Shown: positions 8,681 through 17,437 of the stretch, piece by piece
Layout of the letters: each line of letters opens with the position of its first letter
Position numbering within the stretch: the first letter of the stretch is position 1
Source: Hydrogenophaga sp.
Lineage (GTDB): Bacteria > Pseudomonadota > Gammaproteobacteria > Burkholderiales > Burkholderiaceae_C
Assembly (NCBI RefSeq): GCF_030373245.1
Contig: NZ_JAUCZF010000007.1
Location: 122,489-186,488, forward strand
Direction: 5' to 3'
DNA: 64,000 bases
Translations under genes and position numbers: made by a program
Notes under the pieces: model-generated
Seen by the model: only the letters and a program-made list of their open reading frames with translations
The model's database searches: none
What the model was told of the DNA's origin: nothing

Positions 8681-8760
8681 AGCACCCCCGCCGCGCTCTG
8701 CGCGACCCCCTCCAAGGGGTAATGCCTGTGGCCCGGCAAAGCCGGCGCCACGGCATTCCT
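8681..8760 (+). repeat. GC-rich intergenic palindromic repeat, copy A
   Basis: A member of the window-wide family: a CCCCGCCGCGC start, a C-run/G-run hairpin (CCCCCTCCAAGGGG), then GGCCCGGCAAAGCCGG and GCGCCACGG. It separates the second binding-protein gene from the permease gene. Confidence 0.55.
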
Positions 8761-8801
8761 GAGCAGGGTCACGGCGTATTCAACCCAATCTCTCCAATAC
8801 T

Positions 8802-9665
8802 ATGAAAACGCTCAACCTCAACCTGCGGGCCGCGCTGGTCTCGCTGCTGCTGTTCGTGTGTTTTGTCGGCGCCTGGCACCTGGGCACGTCAGCACCCTCG
8901 GTCGGCGGCTCCAGTGCAGGCATGACGGCCGAAGAGATCGAGTACGCCAAGCTGCTCGGCAAAGACCCGGGCGCCGAAAAGACCACGGGCTTTCCGCAGC
9001 CGCTGGCCGTGGCCGAGGCGAGCTGGGCGCACCTGTCCAACCCGTTTTACGACAACGGCCCGAACGACAAGGGCGTGGGCATTCAGCTCGGGCATTCGCT
9101 GGCGCGCGTGGCAGCGGGCTTTCTGCTGGCGATGGCGGTGGCGATCCCGCTCGGTTTTCTGATCGGCATGTCGCCCCTGATGCAAAAGGCGTTCGACCCG
9201 TTTGTGCAGGTCCTCAAGCCCATCAGTCCGCTGGCCTGGATGCCGCTGGCGCTCTACACGCTCAAGGATTCCAACGTCAGCGGCGTGTTCGTCATCTTCA
9301 TCTGCTCCATCTGGCCGATGCTGATCAACACCGCCTTTGGTGTGGCCTCGGTCAGGCGAGACTGGCTCAACGTCGCCAGCACGCTGGAGGTGAGCCCTCT
9401 GCGCAAGGCCATGCAGGTGATCCTGCCGGCGGCAGCGCCCACCATCCTCACCGGCATGCGCATCAGCATGGGCATCGCCTGGCTGGTGATCGTGGCGGCC
9501 GAGATGCTGGTCGGCGGCACCGGCATCGGCTACTTCGTCTGGAACGAGTGGAACAACCTGTCGCTCACCAACGTGATTTTTGCGGTGCTGGTGATCGGCG
9601 TGGTCGGCATGCTGCTCGACCTCATGTTTGCCCAGTTGCAGAAGGTGGTGACCTATGTGGAGTGA
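8802..9665 (+). CDS. ABC transporter permease, NrtB/CynB type
   Basis: A 287-residue inner-membrane permease of the nitrate/bicarbonate/cyanate family. It has an N-terminal signal-anchor helix (about residues 10-28), a periplasmic stretch, then five or so membrane helices of the BPD_transp_1 domain. The cytoplasmic coupling (EAA) loop is visible as TLEVSPLRKAMQVILPAAAP. It would carry the anion delivered by the Tat-exported binding proteins and is powered by the ATPase encoded downstream. The 5' end lies about 40 bases after intergenic repeat A. Confidence 0.85.
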   Translation: MKTLNLNLRAALVSLLLFVCFVGAWHLGTSAPSVGGSSAGMTAEEIEYAKLLGKDPGAEKTTGFPQPLAVAEASWAHLSNPFYDNGPNDKGVGIQLGHSLARVAAGFLLAMAVAIPLGFLIGMSPLMQKAFDPFVQVLKPISPLAWMPLALYTLKDSNVSGVFVIFICSIWPMLINTAFGVASVRRDWLNVASTLEVSPLRKAMQVILPAAAPTILTGMRISMGIAWLVIVAAEMLVGGTGIGYFVWNEWNNLSLTNVIFAVLVIGVVGMLLDLMFAQLQKVVTYVE

Positions 9666-9729
9666 ATCTTTCGACCGCCAGGGCGTTGTCCTGACGGCCC
9701 CGCGTCCAACCCCTCAGGTGAGTTCCAAC

Positions 9730-10527
9730 ATGTCCGGTTTTCTCAAGGTCGAGCAGCTCGCCAAGGCCTACCAGGCCGACAAGCCGGTGTTTGCCGACGT
9801 GTCGTTTGCCATCGACCAGGGCGAGTTCGTCTGCATCATCGGCCACAGCGGCTGCGGCAAGACCACCATCCTCAACGTGCTCGCCGGTCTCGACACGGCC
9901 ACTTCGGGGCACTGCTTCATGGACGGTCGCGAAATCTCCGGCCCCAGTCTGGAGCGCGGCGTGGTGTTCCAGAGCCACGCCCTCATGCCCTGGCTCACCG
10001 TGCGGCAAAACATCGCCTTCGCGGTGAAGTCGCGCTGGCCCGAGTGGAGCAAGGCGCAGATCAACGAGCAGGTGGAGAAGTTCGTGGCGCTGGTGGGTCT
10101 CACGCCTGCCATCGACAAAAAGCCCAGCCAGCTCTCGGGCGGCATGAAGCAGCGCGTGGGCATTGCGCGCGCGTTTGCCATCCAGCCCAAGATGCTGCTG
10201 CTCGACGAGCCTTTCGGTGCGCTGGATGCGCTCACCCGCGGCACGATTCAGGACGAGCTGATGAGCATCGTGCGCCAGACTCAGCAGACGGTTTTCATGA
10301 TCACGCACGACGTGGACGAAGCCATCCTGCTGGCCGACCGCATCCTGCTCATGACCAACGGCCAGGAGCTCGAAGGCGGCGGTTACGCGCCGGGCGGCAT
10401 GGCCGAGGTGGTGGTCAACCCGCTGCCGCGCAGCCGCACGCGTGCGCAGCTTCATCACCTCGACGGCTATTACGACCTGCGCAACCACATTGTGGATTTC
10501 CTCGTCACGCGCGCGAAGGCGCGCTGA
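9730..10527 (+). CDS. ABC transporter ATP-binding protein, NrtD/CynD type
   Basis: A 265-residue ATPase with Walker [10 protein letters not shown] (residues 38-46), the signature LSGGMKQR near 137 and Walker [13 protein letters not shown] near 156, followed by the switch histidine in MITHDVDEA. It energises uptake through the permease at 8802. It lacks the extra binding-protein-like C-terminal domain of cyanobacterial NrtC, so it is the short form. The start at 9730 is chosen over an in-frame ATG at 9655, which would overlap the permease and add a non-conserved 25-residue leader. Cyanase follows after a 186-base gap holding one intergenic repeat. Confidence 0.87.
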   Translation: MSGFLKVEQLAKAYQADKPVFADVSFAIDQGEFVCIIGHSGCGKTTILNVLAGLDTATSGHCFMDGREISGPSLERGVVFQSHALMPWLTVRQNIAFAVKSRWPEWSKAQINEQVEKFVALVGLTPAIDKKPSQLSGGMKQRVGIARAFAIQPKMLLLDEPFGALDALTRGTIQDELMSIVRQTQQTVFMITHDVDEAILLADRILLMTNGQELEGGGYAPGGMAEVVVNPLPRSRTRAQLHHLDGYYDLRNHIVDFLVTRAKAR

Positions 10528-10626
10528 CCCCCCGCGCCGCAAGAAAGTCTCCCCCCGGGCCGCCTGCGGCGTCACCCCCCAGGGGGCGGCGCTGGCGGCC
10601 CGGCGAAGCCGGTTCCGCGGCGCCCT
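10527..10626 (+). repeat. GC-rich intergenic palindromic repeat, copy B
   Basis: Copy of the family between the ATPase and cyanase genes. It has a C-run/G-run hairpin (ACCCCCCAGGGGGCGG), GGCCCGGCGAAGCCGG and CCGCGGCGCCC. It could attenuate transcription inside the cluster. Confidence 0.6.
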
Positions 10627-10713
10627 TGAGTTGCTTCCCTTCTCTCCTCCACCGCTTTTCTTTTCCACATCTTTCTTCTTCTTTTTATTTCTTCACCACA
10701 ACGAGGCAACACC

Positions 10714-11157
10714 ATGAGCCGACTCGACGTCACCGAAAAAATCATCACCACCAAAGTCAGCAAGGGCCTGCAATGGGCCGACGTGGCCAAGAAGGTGGGC
10801 CAGTCCAAGGAATGGACCACGGCTTTGTGCCTGGGCCAGATGACGGCCACCGCCGCCCAGGCCAAGGTGCTGGGCAAGATCTTTGGCCTGAGTGCCGAGG
10901 AGCAGAAGTGGCTGATGGTGGTGCCCTACAAAGGCTCGCTGCCCACCAGCGTGCCGACCGATCCGCTGATCTACCGCTTCTACGAACTCGTCAACGTCTA
11001 CGGCACCACCTTCAAGGAACTGATCCACGAAGAGTTTGGCGACGGCATCATGAGTGCGATCGACTTCAAGATGGACATGAAGCGCCAGGCCGACCCGAAC
11101 GGCGACCGCGTGAACATCGTGATGTCGGGCAAATTCCTCCCCTATAAACAGTACTAA
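10714..11157 (+). CDS. cynS: Cyanate hydratase (cyanase)
   Basis: Bicarbonate-dependent decomposition of cyanate to ammonia and carbon dioxide, cytoplasmic homodecamer. The 147-residue protein has an N-terminal helical DNA-binding-like domain and the C-terminal catalytic domain. The conserved triad is intact as R88, E91 (LIYRFYE) and S114 (GIMSAIDF), matching R96/E99/S122 of E. coli CynS with an eight-residue shorter N-terminus. Position after the transporter genes argues that the imported anion is cyanate or that cyanate is one of several substrates. The ammonia formed would feed nitrogen assimilation. Confidence 0.95.
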   Translation: MSRLDVTEKIITTKVSKGLQWADVAKKVGQSKEWTTALCLGQMTATAAQAKVLGKIFGLSAEEQKWLMVVPYKGSLPTSVPTDPLIYRFYELVNVYGTTFKELIHEEFGDGIMSAIDFKMDMKRQADPNGDRVNIVMSGKFLPYKQY

Positions 11158-11236
11158 CCCCCTGCGCCGCTGCGCGGCTTCCCCCTTGCAGGGGGACGGC
11201 GCCTGTGGCCGGGCAAAGCCCGTTCCACGGCGCCCG
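11158..11236 (+). repeat. GC-rich intergenic palindromic repeat, copy C
   Basis: Directly after the cyanase stop: GCGCCGCTGCGCGGC, a CCCCCTTGCAGGGGG hairpin, GGCCGGGCAAAGCCCG and CCACGGCGCCC. Its place suggests a role in transcript ending. Confidence 0.6.
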
Positions 11237-11312
11237 CTGGATGGAGGCACTTCGCGCCGGAGGGGTGGTCCACCCCCGCGCCCAGTCCGCACATTTCGGA
11301 ACCTGATTCGCT

Positions 11313-11780
11313 ATGGAACCTCGACCGCCTCTGCCGCCGTTCACCGCCGAGTCCGCTGCGCAAAAGGTACGTGGCGCGGAAGACGCCTGGAACTCGCGCG
11401 ACCCGGACCGGGTGGTCAAGGTCTACACCGAGGACACGCGCTGGCGCAACCGCGCGGAGTTCCCGGTGGGCCGGGCCGAGGTGCACGCCTTCCTGGTGCG
11501 CAAGTGGGCCAAAGAGCTGGACTACCGGCTCATCAAGGAACTGTGGGCGTTCACCGACAACCGCATCGCCGTGCGCTTCGTCTACGAATGGCACGACGAT
11601 TCGGGCCAGTGGTTCCGTTCGCACGGCAACGAGAACTGGCAGTTCAATGCGCTGGGCTACATGGAGCAGCGCCATGCCAGCATCAACGACCGGCCCATCA
11701 CCGAGGCCGAGCGCCTGTTTCACTGGCCGCTGGGCTCGCGCCCGGCCGACCATCCCGGCTTGAGCGAACTCGGACTCTGA
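11313..11780 (+). CDS. NTF2-like protein, DUF1348 family
   Basis: A 155-residue protein of the nuclear transport factor 2-like (SnoaL-type) fold with the DUF1348 pattern: [23 protein letters not shown] near the start, then [19 protein letters not shown] and GNENWQF. Family members form a cone-shaped ligand pocket and some act as small isomerases or hydrolases; no catalytic function is established for this one. The gene sits after the cyanase cluster but is separated by an intergenic repeat, and it converges with the pirin gene at 11812, so no operon is implied. Confidence 0.75.
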   Translation: MEPRPPLPPFTAESAAQKVRGAEDAWNSRDPDRVVKVYTEDTRWRNRAEFPVGRAEVHAFLVRKWAKELDYRLIKELWAFTDNRIAVRFVYEWHDDSGQWFRSHGNENWQFNALGYMEQRHASINDRPITEAERLFHWPLGSRPADHPGLSELGL

Positions 11781-11811
11781 TCGAGCGCTCGGACCACGCG
11801 AGCAAAGGCGT

Positions 11812-12681
11812 TCAGCCTGGCAGCGGAATCCATTCCTGATCGTCGCCGGGTGGCAGCGGAAAACGGCCAGCCTGCCAGTCGGCCTTGGCCTGTTCGATGC
11901 GCTCCCGGCGCGAGGACACGAAGTTCCAGAACACGTGGCGCGGGCCCACGGGCTCGCCGCCGAAGATCATCAGCGTGCTTTTCTCGCTCGCGGTGATCAC
12001 TGTCTCTTGATCGTCGCCGAACACCAGCATCTGCCCGGGTTCGTAGGTCGCGCCCGCGTATTCGATGCGACCCTTGGCCACGTACACCGCCTGCTCGCTG
12101 TGGCCGCCTGGCAGCGCTTTGGATGCGCCCGCTTGCCATTCGGTGTGCACGTAAAACAGAGGAGAGTGCGTGCGCACTGGGCTGGTCATGCCGTAGGCGC
12201 TGCCAGCGATCAGGCGCATCCACACGCCTTCGGCTTCACTCACCGGCAGCTCGGCCTGGGGGTAGTGGATGAACGCGGGCTCGGTCTCCTCAAAGGCCTC
12301 GGGCAGGGCGACCCACATCTGCATCAGCTCCAGCCCGCCGCCGGCAAACGACTGCGGGTGGGTGAAGCGCTCGCTGTGGCTGATGCCGCGCCCGGCGGTC
12401 ATCCAGTTCACGTCCCCAGGTTTGATGTCCTGCTGCACGCCCAGGCTGTCGCGGTGGGTGATCTGCCCGCTGAGCAGGTAGCTCACGGTGGACAGGCCGA
12501 TGTGCGGGTGCGGCCGTACGTCGGCCTGGGCGATGTTGTCGGGCGCGATCGTCACCGGCCCCGCGTGGTCGAGAAACACGAACGGCCCCACCATGCGGCG
12601 CTTGGCGTGGGGCAGCACCCGCCGCACCGTGAGCCCGTGGCCCAGGTCGGCGGCGCGGGCGTTGATGATCAGTTCAAGCAC
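11812..12681 (-). CDS. Pirin family protein (first of two)
   Basis: A 289-residue double-cupin protein. The N-terminal cupin carries the pirin metal site: H58 and H60 (VRPHPHIGL), H102 and E104 (GISHSERF). Pirins bind iron or another metal; some show quercetinase-type dioxygenase activity and others act as redox-dependent regulators. Which applies here is unknown. A second, diverged pirin is encoded just upstream on the same strand at 12806-13678, separated by an intergenic repeat. Confidence 0.85.
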   Translation of the reverse strand: MLELIINARAADLGHGLTVRRVLPHAKRRMVGPFVFLDHAGPVTIAPDNIAQADVRPHPHIGLSTVSYLLSGQITHRDSLGVQQDIKPGDVNWMTAGRGISHSERFTHPQSFAGGGLELMQMWVALPEAFEETEPAFIHYPQAELPVSEAEGVWMRLIAGSAYGMTSPVRTHSPLFYVHTEWQAGASKALPGGHSEQAVYVAKGRIEYAGATYEPGQMLVFGDDQETVITASEKSTLMIFGGEPVGPRHVFWNFVSSRRERIEQAKADWQAGRFPLPPGDDQEWIPLPG

Positions 12682-12721
12682 GGCGATCTCCCAATGGTGT
12701 CAAACGAGCGCTGACGCCCAA

Positions 12722-12797
12722 AACCCAGGGCGCCGTGGAACCGGCTCCGCCGGGCCGCCAGCGCCGCCCCCTTGAGGGGGTCGCGCGCAGCGTGGCA
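12722..12797 (-). repeat. GC-rich intergenic palindromic repeat, copy D (inverted)
   Basis: Same family in the opposite orientation: GGGCGCCGTGG, CCGGCTCCGCCGGGCC and a CCCCCTTGAGGGGG hairpin. It lies between the two pirin genes. Confidence 0.55.
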
Positions 12798-12805
12798 GGG
12801 GTGGG

Positions 12806-13678
12806 TCACAGCCTCCCCATGCGGCCACTCTGGAAATCGACAAACGCCTGCTGGATCTCCTGCGGCGTGTTCATCACAAACGGCCCATAGCCCACCACCG
12901 GCTCGTCGATCGGTTCGCCGCAGAGCCAGAGCAGGGTGGTGTCGGCCATCGCGGTGAGCTGCACGCTTTCGCCCGCGCGCTCGTAGACGATCATTTCGGC
13001 GTCGCCCGCTTCCTGGCCGTCGGCCGTCTTCACCCGGCCCTGGTAGACCAGCGGCACGGTGGTGTGCCCATCGGGAGCGGGCAGATTCACGGTGTGGCCG
13101 GCTTTCAGTTGCACGTCCCAGACCTGCATGGACGTGAAGGTGTGCGCCGGGCCGCGCGCGCCCTGGAACTCGCCCGCGATCAGGCGCACCGTGCCCGCGT
13201 CTTCGCCGTTCACATCGGGCAGGGCCAAGGTGGGCGTCTGCGCCGCGGTGATGCCCTGGTAGCCGGGCGGCGCCATCTTGTCGCGCGCCGGCAGGTTCAC
13301 CCACAGCTGCACCATGCGAAACGGCCCGCCAGCGCGGCCAAAAGCCTCGCTGTGGAACTCTTCGTGCACGATGCCTGAGGCGGCCGTCATCCACTGCACG
13401 TCGCCCGGGCCGATGGTGCCGCCACCGCCACTGGAGTCGCGGTGCGAGACCTCGCCGTCGTAGACGATGGTCACGGTTTCGAAGCCGCGGTGCGGGTGCG
13501 CGCCCACGCCGCGGCGCTGGCTGGTCGGCTCGAAGTTCATCGGGCCGCCGTAGTCGAGCATGAGAAAGGGCGAGAAAGCGGCGGGGTCGTCGTTGTACGA
13601 AAACAGCGTGCGCACCGGAAAGCCATCGCCGACCCAGTGGCCTTGCGTGTTGCGCTGGATGAAAGACACGGACTTCAT
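12806..13678 (-). CDS. Pirin family protein (second of two)
   Basis: A 290-residue pirin with a complete N-terminal metal site: H61 and H63 (GAHPHRGFETVT), H105 and E107 (SGIVHEEFHS). The start at 13678 is supported by an AAGGAG ribosome-binding site about eight bases upstream. A longer in-frame reading up to 14305 runs antisense through the RlmN-like gene and is an artefact of GC-rich codons. The C-terminal cupin is of the usual size. As in the neighbour, the activity (dioxygenase, thiol/metal sensor or co-regulator) is not evident. Confidence 0.86.
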   Translation of the reverse strand: MKSVSFIQRNTQGHWVGDGFPVRTLFSYNDDPAAFSPFLMLDYGGPMNFEPTSQRRGVGAHPHRGFETVTIVYDGEVSHRDSSGGGGTIGPGDVQWMTAASGIVHEEFHSEAFGRAGGPFRMVQLWVNLPARDKMAPPGYQGITAAQTPTLALPDVNGEDAGTVRLIAGEFQGARGPAHTFTSMQVWDVQLKAGHTVNLPAPDGHTTVPLVYQGRVKTADGQEAGDAEMIVYERAGESVQLTAMADTTLLWLCGEPIDEPVVGYGPFVMNTPQEIQQAFVDFQSGRMGRL

Positions 13679-13751
13679 CAGAGATCTCCTTAGGCGTTCC
13701 ATTGTCGGCCGATGCACGACACCCCGTTGAACGAAGGGAAGTTCACCAGCA

Positions 13752-13832
13752 CACGCCGAAGAGCCGGCTTTGCCGGGCCGAGGGCGTGGTCCCCCTCGGG
13801 GGAAACCGCAAAGCGGCGCAGGGGGGAGACAA
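13752..13832 (-). repeat. GC-rich intergenic palindromic repeat, copy E (inverted)
   Basis: GAGCCGGCTTTGCCGGGCC, a CCCCCTCGGGGG hairpin and CCGCAAAGCGGCGCAGGGGGG. Its last bases supply the purine-rich GGGGGGAG upstream of the RlmN-like start, so the repeat contributes that gene's ribosome-binding site. Confidence 0.55.
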
Positions 13833-13840
13833 TCCACCTC

Positions 13841-14875
13841 ATGCAGATCGAATCCCTGCGCCAGCGCCTGCGCGCGCTGGGCGCCAATCCCCGCCACGAG
13901 CAGCGCGTGCTGCGCCTGTGGAGCCAGGCCTTGCCGCAGACGGCGGGCCGGCGCCAGGTTCAGCATTTCCTGCCCGCGCCGCTGGTGGCCGAGCTGCCCG
14001 CCATCGCCAGCGAACTGGCCGCCCTGGCCACGCTGCACAGCGAGCACCCGGCCGACGACGGCTCGGCGCGTCTGCTGGTGAAGCTGGCCGACGGGCAAAT
14101 GGTGGAGAGCGTGCTGCTGCCGCGCGGTGGCCTGTGCGTGTCCACCCAGGTGGGCTGTGCGGTGGGCTGCGTGTTCTGCATGACGGGCACCACCGGCCTG
14201 ATTCGCCAGGTGGGCAGCGCCGAGATTGTGGCCCAGGTGGCGCTCGCCCGAGCCCGGCGCCCGGTGAAAAAGGTGGTGTTCATGGGCATGGGCGAGCCCG
14301 CGCACAACCTGGACAACGTGATGGAAGCCATCGACCTGCTCGGCACCCTAGGCAACATCGGCCGCAAGAACCTGGTGTTCTCCACCGTGGGCGACGCCCG
14401 CGTGTTCGAGGCCTTGCCGCTGGGACGGGTGAAGCCGGCCCTGGCGCTCTCGCTGCACACGACGAAGGCCGAGCTGCGCGAACAGCTGTTGCCGCGCGCG
14501 CCGCGCATCGCACCCGACGAGCTGGTGGCCCTGGGCGAGGCCTACGCCCGCGCCACCGACTACCCAATTCAGTACCAGTGGACGCTGCTGGATGGCATCA
14601 ACGATGGCGACGATGAGGTGGAAGGCCTGGTGCGCCTGCTGAGTGGCAAGTTCGCGATCCTCAACCTGATCCCCTACAACGCCGTGCCGGAGCTGCCGTT
14701 TACCCGCCCGAGCTGGGACAAAGCCGCCGACCTGGCGCGCCGCCTGCACCGCCGCGGCATCCTCACGAAACTGCGTCAGTCCGCTGGGCAAGACGTGGAC
14801 GGTGGTTGCGGCCAGCTGCGCGCGCGGGCCGAGCGGCCGGCGCGGCGCACCGTGCCGATCCGCGCCGAAGCCTGA
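13841..14875 (+). CDS. RlmN-like radical SAM RNA methyltransferase
   Basis: A 344-residue enzyme of the RlmN/Cfr family. The radical-SAM cluster motif C-x3-C-x2-C is at C106, C110 and C113. The two extra cysteines of the RlmN mechanism are present: C99 (GLCVSTQVGC) and C323 (DVDGGCGQL), the one that carries the transient methyl group. RlmN methylates C2 of adenine in 23S rRNA and some tRNAs. This protein is shorter than standard RlmN (about 380) and its sequence diverges (FCMTGTTGLIRQ), so it may be a secondary paralogue with another RNA target. The start at 13841 follows a GGGGGGAG purine stretch. Confidence 0.82.
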   Translation: MQIESLRQRLRALGANPRHEQRVLRLWSQALPQTAGRRQVQHFLPAPLVAELPAIASELAALATLHSEHPADDGSARLLVKLADGQMVESVLLPRGGLCVSTQVGCAVGCVFCMTGTTGLIRQVGSAEIVAQVALARARRPVKKVVFMGMGEPAHNLDNVMEAIDLLGTLGNIGRKNLVFSTVGDARVFEALPLGRVKPALALSLHTTKAELREQLLPRAPRIAPDELVALGEAYARATDYPIQYQWTLLDGINDGDDEVEGLVRLLSGKFAILNLIPYNAVPELPFTRPSWDKAADLARRLHRRGILTKLRQSAGQDVDGGCGQLRARAERPARRTVPIRAEA

Positions 14876-14887
14876 GTGCTTGCTGCC

Positions 14888-16162
14888 TCAGTGCAGCGTC
14901 ATCGGGTGTGAAGTGGTCTTCACGCGCACCGTGGCCGCGCGCAGCGCGTAGGGCGCGGGGGTGGCGCCGCAGATCGCCGCAGCGATGGCGCGCGCCTGGC
15001 GGGCAATGGGTTCGATGTAGCGGCTGGCCTGCCCGTTCACCGTGATGCAGTCACCCAGCGCGTGAATGCCTTCAACGCTGGTGCCCAGCGTGGCCGCATC
15101 CACCGCAATGCCCTGGTCCCAGGCGAGCCCGGCGCTTTCGGCCAGGCGCGAGGGCGTGGCAAGCCCGGGGGCGGCGATCACCTGGTCGGCGGCGAAGCGC
15201 TGGCCGTCTGCGGTGGTCACTCGGTAGCGGCCTCCCACCGATTCCACCTGCGCCACCTGCACGCCGCCGACAAAGCGGATGCTCAGGTCTTTCCAGGCAT
15301 CAAGCAGCCGCGCGCCCGCTTGCTCGCCTTGCCAACGCGCAAGCGGCTCGGCCTGCGTGTCCAGCAGGGTGATGCGGTGCCCACCGAGCGCCAGGTCGTT
15401 GGCCAGCTCGCTGCCGATCAGGCCGGCGCCGACGATGAGCACGTCGCGCGGCCCATCGCAGGCCGCATCGCCCAGGGCGGTGCGCAGCTTCTGGTAGGCC
15501 GCCAGGTGGTTGACGCGCCAGCACAGCTCGGGCGGGAGGCTGGCGGGCAGGGCGGTGCGTGCGCCGTGGGCGAGCACCAGGTGGTCGTAGCGCAGGTTGC
15601 CGCGCGTGGTGCGCAGCGTGTGCGTGTCGGTGCAGATGCGCGTGGCCTGGGTGTGGGCCAGCAGGCGAAGTCCCAGGCGTGCGGCGGCCTGCGCGCCGGT
15701 TTCCTTCACCAGGGCCTCGGGGTCCAGGCCACGCGCCATGGCCACCGACAGCAGGGGCTTGTCGTACACGTCGCCCGAGCAGGCCGTCACCAGGGTGATG
15801 GGCATGCTGGCATCGAGCGCGCGAAGCGCCTCGGCGGTCTGCCAGCCGGCGCGCCCGGCGCCGACGATGAGCACGCCGGCTGCGCCACCCCGCGTGGTCA
15901 CCACCGCTGTGGTCTGCACCCGGTTGCGCAGCGCCTCCAGCGAGGGTGCGGCGTAGGCGCTGAAGTCGGCCTTGGTCACGCCGCACAGCGGACAGGCCCA
16001 GTCGTCGGGGATGTCGGCGAAGCGCGTGCCGGGCGGCAGGCCGCCATCGGGGTCGCCCAGGGCTTCGTCGTAGACGTAGCCACAGGCTTCGCAGATGTAG
16101 GTTTCGAAAGGCGCCGGGGCGAGGGCCTGCACCGCGCCAGCCACCGGAGAGAGCGTGTTCAT
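14888..16162 (-). CDS. Rubredoxin-FAD/NAD(P)H oxidoreductase fusion
   Basis: A 424-residue redox protein. Residues about 20-68 are a rubredoxin with its four iron ligands C24/C27 ([12 protein letters not shown]) and C57/C60 ([15 protein letters not shown]). From about residue 95 a pyridine nucleotide-disulfide oxidoreductase follows, with an FAD-binding [13 protein letters not shown] and an NAD(P)H-binding [13 protein letters not shown]. This makes a one-chain rubredoxin reductase and rubredoxin, usually two proteins, that can pass electrons from NAD(P)H to an oxygenase or peroxide-reducing partner. The gene overlaps the flavoprotein gene upstream by four bases (ATGA), making that the most likely partner. 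Confidence 0.88.
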   Translation of the reverse strand: MNTLSPVAGAVQALAPAPFETYICEACGYVYDEALGDPDGGLPPGTRFADIPDDWACPLCGVTKADFSAYAAPSLEALRNRVQTTAVVTTRGGAAGVLIVGAGRAGWQTAEALRALDASMPITLVTACSGDVYDKPLLSVAMARGLDPEALVKETGAQAAARLGLRLLAHTQATRICTDTHTLRTTRGNLRYDHLVLAHGARTALPASLPPELCWRVNHLAAYQKLRTALGDAACDGPRDVLIVGAGLIGSELANDLALGGHRITLLDTQAEPLARWQGEQAGARLLDAWKDLSIRFVGGVQVAQVESVGGRYRVTTADGQRFAADQVIAAPGLATPSRLAESAGLAWDQGIAVDAATLGTSVEGIHALGDCITVNGQASRYIEPIARQARAIAAAICGATPAPYALRAATVRVKTTSHPMTLH

Positions 16163-17307
16163 GTCGGCAACACCTCGGCACTCAGGCGCGCGATCTCGCT
16201 GCGCAGGTGCTTGATGGCCGGCGTGACGATGGCCACGAAATGCGATTCGCGCACCCGGCGCTGCACGGGCGAACTCATCAGGTAGCCGCGCGCGCCCTGG
16301 TGCAGCAGGGCCGATTGCGCCGCGCGCAGAGAGAGCTCGGCGCCGTGGGCGCGCGCATCGAGCACATCAATGAAAAACTCCACCGAAGGGTTGAACGGGG
16401 TCTCGGCCAGCTTCATCACACGCGCGGTGAGCGCGTCCAGCTCGGCCTGCAGCGCATCGGGCCGGTCTTCCAGGTACTGGTTCACATGGCCGAGCTGGTC
16501 TTCTACCGCCCACATCGAGTCGATGGCGCCCTGCGTCACGCCCACCGCCATGCCGCACTGGAGCATGACGAAGGCGCTGCGGATGCGCGCAATGAAGGGC
16601 TTGGCCGGGTCGGCCATGATCTCGCCCGCACCGATGAAATGGTTCTTGAGCCGCAGCGCGTAAGTGCCTGTGCCTTCCATCGCCGAGAAGCTCGGGCACT
16701 CGGGCATCTCCACGCCCTCGCCATTGCAGCGCAGCAGAAACATCACCTCGCGCACCACGTTGCCCTCGGCATCGACCACACCAGCCAGCGCGCCGCACAC
16801 GTGGTCCGGGCCCAGGTTGCTCACCCAGGGCAGGGTGCCGCTCACCGAAAACCCGCCCTCGACCGGCGTGGCCTTGAGCAGCAGGGTTTCAATCTTGGCG
16901 TAGCTCTTCATCGGGTTGGACATGGCCGTGCCGCCCAGCATCTCCCCGCGCGCCAGCGCCATCAAAGCGTCGCCTGCCAGCGCCGGGTTGCCCGAGGCCT
17001 GCATGTAGAGGCCACACACCGCCTGGCACCACATCATGAAGCCGGTGGCGCCGCAGACCTGCGACACCTCGGCCATGGCGCGGATCGCCAGGCCGAAGTC
17101 GGCGCGACCAGCGGGCGCGTCCAGGTGCGCACTCATGGCGCCGAGCGCAGCGAGCTGCTTCATCTCCGCGCGCGGGTAGTAGCCCGTGCGGTCAATGGAC
17201 TCCACCACCGTCGCCAGCGGCCCGCGCGCCACCTCGCGCACGGCGGCCAGCAGCTGCTCGGTCGCCGCTTCGTGGCCGAGTTCGGGAGGCAGGTCTTTGG
17301 GGTTCAT
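16159..17307 (-). CDS. Acyl-CoA-dehydrogenase-like flavoprotein
   Basis: A 382-residue protein with the three-part acyl-CoA dehydrogenase fold: N-terminal helical domain, middle beta domain ([17 protein letters not shown]) and C-terminal four-helix bundle. I do not see the canonical catalytic glutamate loop, so it could be an FMN/FAD monooxygenase of the DszC/SfnB group and not a beta-oxidation enzyme. Context supports that: translational overlap with a rubredoxin reductase fusion, and OsmC and rhodanese genes upstream on the same strand, all thiol- or sulfur-related. The reaction is inference and no substrate can be named. Confidence 0.72.
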   Translation of the reverse strand: MNPKDLPPELGHEAATEQLLAAVREVARGPLATVVESIDRTGYYPRAEMKQLAALGAMSAHLDAPAGRADFGLAIRAMAEVSQVCGATGFMMWCQAVCGLYMQASGNPALAGDALMALARGEMLGGTAMSNPMKSYAKIETLLLKATPVEGGFSVSGTLPWVSNLGPDHVCGALAGVVDAEGNVVREVMFLLRCNGEGVEMPECPSFSAMEGTGTYALRLKNHFIGAGEIMADPAKPFIARIRSAFVMLQCGMAVGVTQGAIDSMWAVEDQLGHVNQYLEDRPDALQAELDALTARVMKLAETPFNPSVEFFIDVLDARAHGAELSLRAAQSALLHQGARGYLMSSPVQRRVRESHFVAIVTPAIKHLRSEIARLSAEVLPT

Positions 17308-17376
17308 GTCGTTTCCTCTGTGTGGACGAGCCGTTCAACAAGCTGAGGGCTTCGCGCGATGTGTCGCCGACCGCAG

Positions 17377-17437
17377 CAGCCCCTGCCAAGGGCACCGCGC
17401 AACCGGCTCTGCCGGGCCGCCAGCGGCGCGGGGGAGT
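17377..17437 (-). repeat. GC-rich intergenic palindromic repeat, copy F (inverted)
   Basis: A shorter member with CCGGCTCTGCCGGGCC and GGCGCGGGGG, between the OsmC-like and flavoprotein genes. It could cause differential expression within the operon. Confidence 0.45.

Noticed and set aside
12806..14305. A 499-residue extended pirin
   Set aside because: The additional N-terminal part is antisense to the RlmN-like gene, and a good ribosome-binding site supports the start at 13678.
16370..16384. TGAAAAACTCCACC as another copy of the MITE terminus
   Set aside because: Only nine bases match and it lies inside the coding sequence of the flavoprotein gene, so it is coincidence.
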